From contig SFZH01000008.1 of the NCBI GenBank assembly GCA_021234535.1, positions 8,192,897 through 8,256,896 of the forward strand: a stretch of 64,000 nt of DNA. The letters run 5' to 3'. This DNA comes from Stichopus chloronotus. Its lineage: Eukaryota > Echinodermata > Holothuroidea > Aspidochirotida > Stichopodidae. Made by a program: the position numbers and the translations under genes. This document shows, piece by piece, positions 1 through 11,700 of the stretch. Within the stretch, counting starts at the first letter, position 1. Each line of letters begins with the position of its first letter. The notes beneath the pieces are model-generated. The model had not been told where the DNA came from. It worked only from the letters and a program-made list of their open reading frames with translations, and ran no database searches.

Positions 1-1589
1 TTTTGGGTCCCCAGTTTTGAGGACCCAAATGTTCACTTGCCCTAATTTCTTTGCAAGGAACCACAGTGCAATTTGGGCTCTTGTCTAAGAGGCTCCCCAG
101 GTACCCCTGGCATAAAAAGGCCACAAAAATTTGACTCTGAACCAGTGTCCAGTGAATTGGGGCTGCAACTTAAGGTGTCAAGTATTCCTCTCTTCCTGGT
201 GGCTGCAAGCAATGCAATTTTAGGTTTAGCCAAATCTGGGAAGTTTATGCTGAATATGCATGTAGCAGCAACATGCATATTCAGTAACACAGTGGGTATG
301 CAGTTAAGTATGCAAGTGACACTAACATATCACCCTCTGCAGTAGCAGCAATGGAGATGGTAGAGCTGGTACATTATCTGCAACTTTTATGCAGTGCAAG
401 CACTTCAGCAAATTAGCATTGATACAGTATAGATTATCCTGAAAGGACAGTATTGTGTTTGTTTAAAAAATAGATATATATTTTTTTAAAACCCAATATT
501 TATGGTACAACAATCAAAATAAGGCAGAATGGTGGCCTTCTTTTCAAGAAACAAGTTCCTCACAGAAAATTGTTCAGTTACTTGTTGCTCAAAAATACAC
601 TTGGTTTGTTCACCCAGACTTTCAAATATTCAAATGATGCGTCTTCTGCAACTTATCTTACGCATATTGTTTTGAGGAGATGAAAGTACGATTGCTGGTG
701 TTTGTTGCTGAGACTACAGTAAATGCTTAAACAGGAAAAGCTTATTTACTTGAATGCTGCATCGATGCATTTTACTGTAATTGCAACCTCTCCCTTTCAT
801 AGATACATTTCTCACTTGCGTAGTCGGTATCAACGTGATAACGGTAAAGTTTAATACAAACACCTGGTCGGTGCAGAGTGATAATTGATCTACATGCTCT
901 CATAGATAGTTCTGCAGCAAATTTTGGGACAGTACAGCAAGGAGCATTAAGTTGTTTTCTCAAAGAACCAAACCCTCATGGCCATATATTTAAATGAAAA
1001 TGAAATACTGTGACTAGCATGCAGTACTTGTGAGTTCTACACTCATCTCGTTAGGCACTCTATGGCAGGGATGTGCCGCCTCTTTGAACACGGTGCCAAA
1101 TCATGTTACTGTAACCCTAGAAGGGACCTGCAGTTTGACAGAAGTCAGTGTACAGTATATGGGATGACTACACACATTCACCCCCTCTCCACCAGTCAAC
1201 CATCCCTTTTACATCATAAAAAAAAGTATCAGTGACATAAAATTCGTAGAAAACCATCACCACTATTCTCATTTCATGTAAGCTTACGGCACGATCGTTT
1301 CTTAGTTTTCACGATACTCTGATACAGACTTTTAGCACTGTACAGGTTGGGGTCAAGCTAAAAGACAGGGGCCACAAAAAGATGAATTTGAAGGTTGTTT
1401 CTAAGGTCGTACAGTAGGTCTCAAGCTACAGTTTGGCCCATGGGCCTACACACCCCCTCTCTGTATTTGGTCTTGCATTTAACTGCACTGGTGTGTCATT
1501 TTACTCTAATGTTGAATTGCATTACAGTACCAAAAATCAGGAGAGAGATCTTGTTTCTTCTCACGTATTTATTGCTGTTCTGCTCACAG
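1..1589. other. Upstream REV1 intron with two perfect hairpins
   Basis: No BRCT-coding exon is visible, so this is probably intron before the first readable REV1 exon. Two short perfect inverted repeats occur: 2-10 with 21-29 (9 bp, 10-base loop) and 250-262 with 272-284 (13 bp, 9-base loop). The rest is AT-rich with no feature I can support. Confidence 0.5.
250..284. repeat. Perfect 13-bp hairpin
   Basis: CTGAATATGCATG and its exact reverse complement CATGCATATTCAG are separated by the nine bases TAGCAGCAA. Function is unknown; it may be the end of a small foldback element. Confidence 0.7.
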
Positions 1590-2778
1590 CATAAAAGCAG
1601 GAAAGCTGTTGCCTCATGCATCGTACCTGCTGTACCGACCAAAGGCGTCCAACCAGACTATCCATCGCTATGCTTCCACCAGCAATGAGGCAGATGGTGC
1701 AGTTGAATCGAAGGACATCACCACCAACCAGGACTTTGGTGCTGACGTCGTTACAGGTGGGATCATGTCCGATGTAGGCGACGCACCCAGAGACGATAGT
1801 AGTTCAGATTTCAGCACTGAAACTTCTGCGACAGGTTCAAGTAATCTTGATGGCAGAGTGACTTCAATCTCTGCTGCTGAACATGGATGGAAACAGTCTC
1901 GCAGGAGACAGCATTCCAGAGTCCAGGGTCATAGCAGAGACAAGTTCAATTGAGACAGGATCAAATCCACCAAAATCAGACATCGTCGCAAATGTCTTGG
2001 GAGGTCAGAACAGTGGTGCTTTCCCAAAGTCGAATGATCCGTCGTTCCTGTCTGAATTTTACAGCCATTCACGGCTTCACTTCATATCCACCTGGGGAGC
2101 CGAGTACAAAGCATTCGTCAATGAGCTGCAGAAGTCTGGGGACCGATCTTTTCCGGGGAGAAAGAGACTGAAGGAACTGGCGCAAGTGGCCAGGAACTGT
2201 CATCTAGATGAACAGGAGGAAGAGGAAGGGATGGGCACTTTGCCATCTCATCATACCAAAGAAAATAAAGAGGACAGGGTCATCATGCACATCGACATGG
2301 ACTGCTTCTTCGTGTCAGTCAGCCTGCTGAAACATCCGGAGCTGAGAGGGAAACCCGTGGCAGTGACCCACTCCAAGGGGAATTCGATGCCGGAGACGAA
2401 CCGGGAGAGCAGGGAATATGAGATGGCGCATTATGCGAAGAAGATGGGTACGTCGGAAGGATTTTCCAAACACGAGGAAATGAAGGGGAACAAGGAAACA
2501 GCGGCAAGTCTGGCAGATGCAAGTACTGGAGTTCCAAAGGCTGCAGACAGAACACAGACAGCTGATGGAGATGCAAGCAGGCCCCGTGAGAAGACCAGAG
2601 CTTCCTTCAATTCCATGGCAGAGATCGCATCCTGCAGCTACGAAGCCCGCCGGGCCGGGGTCAAAAACGGAATGTTCATGGGGACGGCCAAAGAGCTCTG
2701 CCCCGAACTTGAGACCATACCGTATGACTTTGAAGGGTACCAAAAGGTGTCTAGGTGTCTGTATGAGACAGTTGCCAG
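1590..2778 (+). CDS. REV1: REV1 exon A: BRCT tail, linker, N-digit arginine loop and palm/fingers
   Basis: The acceptor is CACAG before 1590. The first residues, SIKAGKLLPHASYLLY, match the end of the REV1 BRCT domain. A Ser/Thr/Asp-rich linker follows, then SEFYSHSRLH (2051-2080). The Arg codon at 2072-2074 corresponds to the arginine that pairs with incoming dCTP in yeast and human REV1. The catalytic motif HIDMDCFF has its Asp codons at 2294 and 2300. Further on come a long Lys/Glu-rich insert and AEIASCSYEAR, typical of Y-family fingers. The exon ends in GCCAG before a GTATGT donor. The linker starts in one frame (open to 1953) and the polymerase part is in the next (open from 1862), so a one-base indel or an unrecognised small intron lies in 1862-1953. 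Confidence 0.92.
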
Positions 2779-5700
2779 GTATGTGACCTTTAATGCAAAC
2801 AAGTGGCAAAGCTGAATGGATGCTTGCAGCTGTGGAATTGCTGAAATAAAAAAGGTCTTCAGAAAACAGTGGAAAGGTGGTTAGGTTTTACCTTAAGGGC
2901 AACACATGACAGCTTCATATGCAAGGCATTTATAATATGATGGAATTTCAATACTATGTAACAAAGTCAGTACGGGGGGTTGAAATTTAGATATGCTTCA
3001 TCGTGATGTAACATTGAAGACAACTTTTTTCCTGAGAAATTTGCAATTATGAATATTTTTTGAGGAGAGAGGTAGCTCCTGTGACATATCAAACTGATGA
3101 TTTTCATTCGAAGAGAGAAAGTGATTTTATGACCTGGTACACATGAGAAGCAGCTTTTACATGCACCTTCATCGTCATTCGTTATCTTTATTGTCTTGTT
3201 ACATTTGCTTTAACAGCTACACTCATGACATAGAAGCCGTCAGCTGCGACGAAATGCTGGTGGACATCACCAGCATCCTCACAGAGACCGGTGTGCAACC
3301 ACTGGAGTTTGCTGACATCCTGAGGAAGGAAGTTTTTACCAAGACCAAATGCCATGCATCTACTGGACTTGGTTAGTTCTTCAGCGTACTTCCCACTATT
3401 TCAATGATATTTTTTGTATGTCCCCTTTGACTCAAATGCACATAGTTTTGTGCAAACTATTCGGTTCAATGACCTCTTTTGAACTGCCCTATCCCTTCCC
3501 ATGCCTTAACAGGACTGGGATGTTCAGATGCAGGAACAGTAAAATAGTGAGATGGTCATATATGATGTTGATTGAACGATCAGTTTCTGTACTTCCTCTA
3601 CTTCGATGATCTCATCCCAAGATTGTACCTCCACCTAAACCACCTGCCCTCACCCCCCACCCTCAGATCCAATCTTTGGTTGCTTGTGCTAACAAAGAAA
3701 CCTGTGCAGTCAGGTTGGCATATGTATGTGCAGGTGTGTATCTGACGCATGGGAATTCAACGTATGTTACACAAAAACTCAAACAAGTGTTTGATTTTTC
3801 TCAAACTTGAGATGTATGTGTATGACAGTGAATAGATGTCCCCTATTTTTTGGTGGAGGTCAAAGGTCAAGTGGGGACTATCAAAGAAAAAATGCTGAAT
3901 TTCTTTCAGTTGTAGCTTGGTGTTCATTGTTCAAACTGACATAATTTTAGGTCAAGACAGATTGGTACTGTAGGAGAGCAAAATATTACAGCAGTAATCT
4001 TATTAATATGAAAGGGTCAAAAGGTCAGAAAGTGATGTTTTATTGATGGTCTCCAACAAAACATTTTAAGGGGATGGCATATTGGAAAATTTTGTTCATC
4101 CATGTGAAGATATATGACGACCTCACTTGAACTTTGAAGTGTGTGACTTTTGTGAAATCTGGATAGATCTTGTTGACACAAACCAAAATGGCAGTTATAC
4201 AACACTCTAATGAAAACTCAAGAGAGGTGAAACTCGTGACGTCACTCCATAGCCCCTATACTTAATAAAGTAGCTCAGAAACTTTCTAAGGACTTCATGC
4301 TGAACATCTCTGACACCAAAATGATTACTAAAAAGAAAATTGCACTGGGTTTTAAAAGGAGGACAGTTCATTTCAACACTAGAATAACCTGTAGGAAAAT
4401 GATCCCCTCAAGTCAATTAAACACCTACAGAGATGAAAATGTGTTTCACAAATGGAAGATTGAAAGCACAAAAAAACTCGTCTAGTTTGGAATAGACTCT
4501 ATTTCTATAAACACCATTTCTTCGTAATGATCCTCGTCTGTATCATGGCCAAAGTCTATGAAAGACGTTACAGATGAAGTACGGTTTCTTAAAAGGATAA
4601 TCATAGGATAACGAAGATTCACACGAAGTCCTTTAATGCACTAATAGTTGCATTCGTCACTGGTGTGCTATAAAGATTGTCATTAAAGCATAAGACACCC
4701 ACACCACAAATATAAAGTATTGAAAGGCATGCTACTGATGATGCTCCTACTCAAAAATTTGAGAGCAGACACTGGTCCAGTTTGGTCATAAGAACCATTC
4801 TTGTTGCATTACTACATCAAAAGTAAGTTTATTTTTACCTTAAAGGTGAAAATGCTTTTAAGAGGAACATGCAAAAAGACATATGTACCTCAGGGCATTC
4901 CCTAAAAAATCTCATCAGGTTCTTGGCGGTATCGTTGCGTTAGAAAGTGAACCAGGGCCCACCCCCACTTTCAATAGAACTACATAGGCATGGGTTTGCA
5001 GAGCTCATTAGATAGGTTAATGGGCGTGTTATGTGGATATTGACAGGTGATAATGTACATGATGTAACTGCAGCAGTGCAGGTCGTGCTAAATAAAGATT
5101 AGACTCCGTAAGTATATGTACTTTTATGCAAATGAATGTATGTTGTTGTTTCATCATTTATGCATAGAAAGTATCCACTAAAGGGAAAGGAAAGCCACTA
5201 AACTGTACCTTTAGCGCGTACTGTACCAGAAATGGAGCAATTCTTCCAAACCATCAGAAAATCCCTGTTTAATATTTAGAAATTACCTGATTGACCTGTA
5301 TCTCTTGACCTTTGCCAAAAACAATAGTGCCAACTTGGTATCAAGCAAATTTTGATCCATGACATGGAAGGCTGCTATTAGACTTTCACGACACATCGAC
5401 ACTTTCTACTTTGGCAATGTGCACTTATTTCCTTTCCAGTAATTGCAAAGACAGTACGTTGCCTGTGCTTTTGTATTTCCAAAGGAGAGAAGTGAACAGC
5501 GCCATGTCATGTGTTTGCTCAAGGGGTAAATTATCTTTATCACTCCACAGCATCAAACATCCTATTGGCAAGGATGAGCACAAAGCTGGCAAAGCCAAAT
5601 GGAACGTTCCACTTGACCGACAAAAATGCGGAAGATTTTATGAAGGACAAGGCTGTGAGAGATCTTCCAGGTGGGCATTGTGTGTTCTTGTTGTTGCTTA

Positions 5701-8700
5701 AAACCTAAGATTTTGTCCTTTCTATTTTTTACCCCTACCTTATTGCTTTGTGTTCTTCCTTTTCTCATCTTGTGTACATTAAGTTTGTCATCTCATTTTT
5801 ATTTGGAGAATGTTTCCTTTTAGGATGCTTCCAACAGTAGTTTCATTCTGTTGTCTCATTGGGCTTCCATGTCGCGTTATGAAATCCTAGTCCTGTCAGA
5901 GTGATTTTCAAACCCTGTGCATGTTAAATGCTGTCTTGTCATTTAGCTTGAGATGATCCTGATTGTGTGCAATTCCCAGTCTTAGAATGTAGGACATGTT
6001 GCTTGGAATAATGCATCAGTTTGAATTCCCTGCCTTTGTCAGAAAACATAAAAAATCCTTTGTTTTCATGACCAGTTGCACTGAATTCTAGTAAAAAGGT
6101 GGCATACATCCCTTTGACCTCTTCTTGTTTACATCCGTAAATCTGAGGCTGTCAGCAGTTTCCTTTTGTTTCTCTTTATTCTGAAATCATTGCTCCACTT
6201 GATCCTGTGAATGCACATTGCTTGTTACGTTCAAATATTTTGGACTGCTAATGAAAGTATAGTCCAAAATTGAGGACATATGTACAAATACTTAATCCAC
6301 CTGAACAATCCTCCATCCAGTGCGGTAAATCTAAATGGTAACTTTCGGGAAGTTGCAATAATTTAAGAAAACTTTTCTCATTTTTTCTCATTCTGTGTAC
6401 CAGAATAATTAGGTCATCCTCATTTCAGGAAATAAAATCAGGATTTCCAGAAATTCTGAGACTAATGGAAACAGGTTGATGGATTTGTGGGAACACCGCT
6501 GCCTCCTTCATGATTTAGCTGGTCACCTGCGGTATTTCTGTTGACCCCCCTCGTCTCATTGGCATACTTTTGAGGCCTTAAGCTTTGTACCGTTGAACTT
6601 TGCCACACATGTTCATGGGGGAGAGCCACATCTCCCCAAAACAAAGTGCATCATTCTGAGTGTGTATGAAATGACAGTAGTCAAGATGAAGTATTCTGGA
6701 TATAAGCTTGATCATACATTTAAATGCCTGCCAGAGGAAAGAATCCATGTTGGAGATTCTGCTGTACAGTTTGATGAATAAAGCATACACATCTTTACTG
6801 AAGTTAACCCGGCAATCTTCCATCAACGTCTGTGTCATTGTAAAACAGGTATTGTGAGAATCCCTTTAGTTAATGTTGAAAATCTTAAGGACAGTTTGAA
6901 GTTGATCCACTATTTGTTTTTTTCTCAGGGGTGGGATGGTCCACGAACCGAAAGTTCAAGGAGATGGGAATCCTGAACTGCGGAGACCTTCAGAGGTTGT
7001 CTCTCGCATCTCTGCAGAAGGACTTTGGAACCAAGACAGGACAGCAGCTCTACTCTCACTGCAGAGGAATAGATGATCGCCCCATCAGGATGGAGAGGGA
7101 GAGGAAGTCCGTCTCAGCGGAAGTGAACTACGGAATCCGCTTCAAAGGGGTGAGGAATGATGATGATGATGATGGAGAGTGGAATCATGGGATTTGGGTC
7201 ATTGGATTCCTGGAAGGGTGTTTCAGAGTGGTTAAATCGAATCTTTTGTTTGAAGGATGATTGGCAATCTGACCAGTCGCTGCATCACTCATTTGCATAA
7301 ATGTCGGAATCTGAACGTTGCTGGCAGTACCTCGATTTGTCATACCAATATGCAGATACATGCAGACCAATGAGTTTGTCAAGTGATGATCTAAGTTAAC
7401 AAGTTTGTCAAAGAGACTGAGGTGAAGACACAATATGCTCGTATGTTACAATGTTATTTTGTTTAAATAAGGTAAAACAAAAAAAGTACAATGGTAGCAA
7501 TTCTGAATTTCATTTGCCAATTTTGAACATACATGGAAGGAGTGTTTTGTCTTTTACCACAATACCAAAATTTAAATTAACTAGATCATGAAAGATGCCA
7601 TCGATGTGTTTCTTCTCTTAGCGTTTGTCGTCTTGAAGACCATTGGATTGCAGTAGCGACATGAAAATTGAGAACATTCTCCTTTGTGCTGTTGCTTTAA
7701 ATCTGCCACTGCTGTTAATAGCTATATGTGTGTAACCATGGTAGCACCTAGCTGTCTGTTCCGAGATATTGGTACTTTTATTGGACATAGCATTATTGTT
7801 AAGTAATGGAAGGAGGGGAGGTGGGCATTGTTATGCCTTGCCCTATGTGTGTCATGTCTCATTTGCAGTGATTTTCCTATTGGCTTCCTTGTGCTGGTGA
7901 GACATCAGCACCATGAAAAATAAAAATCCCAATTACGTGAGGGTTTAAAACCAGTGGAATGTTTGGAGTGCAGTGAATATCATGTTTAAATCACTTCACC
8001 TGGTACTGTATCCCTCATGGTCACATGTTCCACTAAAGTGTTTCTACCAATTACCATACATGTAAGTAATAAACTGTTTCAATTCACACTCAAGGACAGT
8101 TACAAATGCAAGTATTTATGCCCTTGGAACAGCCATATAACTGGAATTCTTCATCAGGTTGTGAAGTAAAGACTTTGCAGTCAAAGTAGCCCTCATTTTG
8201 CAACCAAGTTGCTGGATTTTTAAAGTTGTGAAAACCATTTAGCTATTAAACCGCACGCTAAATTTTGTGTCAGTGAAGCAGATTTGTGAGTGTGCAGATG
8301 TAGAGACAATATCTCTAACTCACTTGTTGAATGATGTACCATCTGTGTACATCATGAAGTGTACATTCGTCGTCTCCATTTGCTCAATCTGACTGGATCC
8401 ACACAGTATTAAATGAAGCAGATTCCTCAGAAAGCAATACATCACATAAGTCATTTGCACAAGATGAAGACATGGCATCATGACAAAGCTAAACAGTCCT
8501 GGTTTCATGCCAATTCAGTCAGAAAAACTTCCAAAGTCAATCACACATTTGTGCCTCTGAGGATGCCCATTAAGATCCCATGCTGATATATAAAGTAAAT
8601 CTCAAGAGAAATAACTAGGGCATTTGTTGTCTATGTTACCATGTTAAAGTTTCTTTGCTGCCTAAATTGGATAGAATCGCCTTGTGGTCATTAAAATGAC

Positions 8701-11700
8701 AATGAGGTCGGTGGCAAGATATACCATACTTTGCAGTATGTTTTGTCTTAGTGTGGAATGGAAAACAAGATTTTAGCAGCTTCATTTCAGCATGATTATA
8801 ACTGGAAACAGTCATGACTCTTATTTTCATTTGGTAAAAAGCTGCCATATTTTGTATACCATTGACACATACAGGAGGAGGAGTCCCTCCGTTTCATTTC
8901 GGAGCTCGCTGGCGAAGTTCACAAGAGGCTGCAAAACTTGAACATGGTCGGCCGGACAATAACGGTCAAGTTGAAGGTGAGCCCATAATCCTCTCAACTT
9001 GGAACTGCTGCTTCAGATTGCTATATCCTCAAATGGTCACCTTGGAAATAGTTCCACATTCCAACACAGTCAGAAGATCATGTAGCATGATATGTGTAAA
9101 TTAAACTTGTTTGAAGGCCCTTAATGACACATTTGCCAAAGAAATGCAAATTATTTTCTTTAGTATTCCACTTTGGATGGTATTTTAAAATTTTGAATGG
9201 TTGCCTCTCTTTTGTGACAACAGCATGCTGAAACGGTCTAGATGTGTCACTGTTACGTTCTCTGTGCTTGTCTTTGATAACATACCATGTGTGGGAGAAA
9301 AGTCACACAACTCTAATACATCTCTCTTCCATTCAAGGTGAGACAGGCAGGAGCCCCAAAGGAGACATCTAAGTTCATGGGGCATGGAGTTTGTGATGAC
9401 AAGGCCAGATCCATAACCATGGGGCAGGAAACAGATGACCTCTTGGTAGTGCAAAGAGAGAGCAAAGCACTCTTCCTGCAGATGAGAGTACCTCCAGAAG
9501 ATGTGAGAGGGGTGAGGTTACCCTTTTAAGCGAGGAACCATCGTGCCTGCCAGAACAGTTAATTGTCTAAATTTTCTGTAAAGAAAACATATTCATGGTG
9601 CATTTTTAACTTGGGATTTAATACAGTGAGAGAGAGTCAATCACTTTTTGCCTTCAAATTAATGTACTTCTCTTTTAAATTGTGGCTGGCATGCATGGTT
9701 ATATGGTTCTTTGAAATATTTATAGTATATTTTCTGGCACACTAATTTTGCCATCATGTTGAGCAGATAGTCACAACATACATCATTTGGTCTTCCGATA
9801 CTAACAAGGAACATTTTCGTTCGTAGGTTGGAATTCAGGTCAGTCGACTTATGAGTAAAAGCCACCAACGACTCGGGAGCAAGTCTCTGGTCGATATGCT
9901 TCCGAAAAAGTCTGACATTCCGAGTGCAATTCAGAAGAAAATTTCAGATGTGACAAAAACCGATTCCAATCCTCTCCAAGACTCCAAACCTGTCGCGAAG
10001 GGGTCATCACTCTTGAACTTTGTGACAAAGTCAAGGAAAGACACTCCTACCAAAGTGGAACCCACCAGAGACATTCTACCAAGAAAGGAGCCCAACTTGC
10101 CTCGTTTGCCGACCCTCGAGTCTCCCCCTGCCAGCCAGGAGGTGGTCAGGTCCAAGGTGGCACCAAGACCAGTGTCACCATCAAGATGTGACATCAACTT
10201 GCCATCTCCTTCACAAGTGAGAATAAATCACTCACCTGTTATTGTTGTTTTCAGGGGATTTAAAAGCCACTGGAAATGCTTGAAATTCAATAAAAATTAC
10301 TATTAATGAACCACAGATCACAAATCAAAAAAAGTTATCATCTTCATCCTATTATTTTATTTTAAAACTTTATTTGAAAACTCAGCACACCTCCAGACTT
10401 TTGATATTACATTGCAATTTTGGGGTACTGTACACATCCAATGAAACTAGTCCAATTTCATTTTCTCTCTCTGTCTGTAAACCTTTCTGTATCTGTAACT
10501 GCTGCAAATCAGTTGTGGTCAGAAGACATCTTCAGATGTAGCTACAACCGCAAATGTAGAAAATCCCAGTAAATGCAATATCAACCGCTAATGTAGCACA
10601 CTCCACCGGTAATGTAGTAATCTCCCCGCTAATGTAGAAAAATCAACAGCTAAGGTAGTAGAAATAGCTCCCTGCAAATGTAGAACTACCCAACAGCAAA
10701 TGTAGTTCTGCATTTGCGGGGAGTGATTTCCATAACTACATTTGCTGTTGGGTAGTTCTACATTAATTTGCAGGGAGCTATCTTTACTACATAAACTGTT
10801 GATTTTTCTACCTTAATGGGGAGTTTACTACATATGCTGTTGAGTATGTTGTTGAGTGTGCTACATTAGTAGTCGATACTACATTTGCTGAGATTTTCTT
10901 CATTTGCTGTAGTAGCAGATGTGTTCAGAAGCTGTTGAAGTTTGCAAACTATCAAAATGTCAACCCAGGAATCAGGTGTCAGTATTACGTACAGTTTGTA
11001 ATGAAGTGTCAGTCTTACGTGCAGTTTGTAATGACGTGTCAGTACTACGTACAATTTGTAATAAAGTGTCAGTACCACGTACAATTTTTAATTAATGCTA
11101 CACTGGTTGATACCAAGGGAACGGATGCTACACTAGCAAGGTTAGAGGGGCAAAAAGGACTGAAAATGTGACTGTAAAAGAAAAATAGAATCAACAGTTC
11201 ATCACTGCTGGAAAGTTTCCAGTGATCATTGACTACATGTGCAGTTTGGAGGGAGGCTAGTTTTTTTTGTGAAGATTGTCTGCCCGAGTTCATCTTGACA
11301 GACAGAATTACAGACAGACAGATTGATATTACAATGGCAGTTATCTGTCATCTAGCATAGTCTTTAAGAACTATCTGACTCAGAATTCTAAGGGGCTGTT
11401 TTACAAACTGCTCATCCTATTCATTATCATGTCATATCCATTTGTTGATTCCTTGCCGTAGGCAGGGGAATCTATGCAGTCCTGATGTCGTGTGTGTGTA
11501 TGTAAGGGTGTGTGTATGTGTGTGCGTGTGTGACGCTGCTCGTAAACGCTCTATCTCAAGAAGGGTAACTCTGAGTAATTTCATTTTTTGGCATGTAGGT
11601 TGCCCATATTGAGTAGATGAACCCTATTGTTTTTGGTGGAGGTGAAAGGTCATTTGAGGTCACCAGAGGGCAAAATGTGAAAACCTTGTAAACACTCTAT

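Noticed and set aside
73..345. 90-residue + strand ORF that could be a REV1 5' exon
   Set aside because: It shows no BRCT-like residues and lacks credible splice borders.
2315..2809. 164-residue minus-strand ORF
   Set aside because: Shadow of the REV1 catalytic exon.
10866..11084. Repetitive 72- to 78-residue ORFs with YVQFV/YKLYV repeats
   Set aside because: They arise from translation of the 30-bp tandem repeat.
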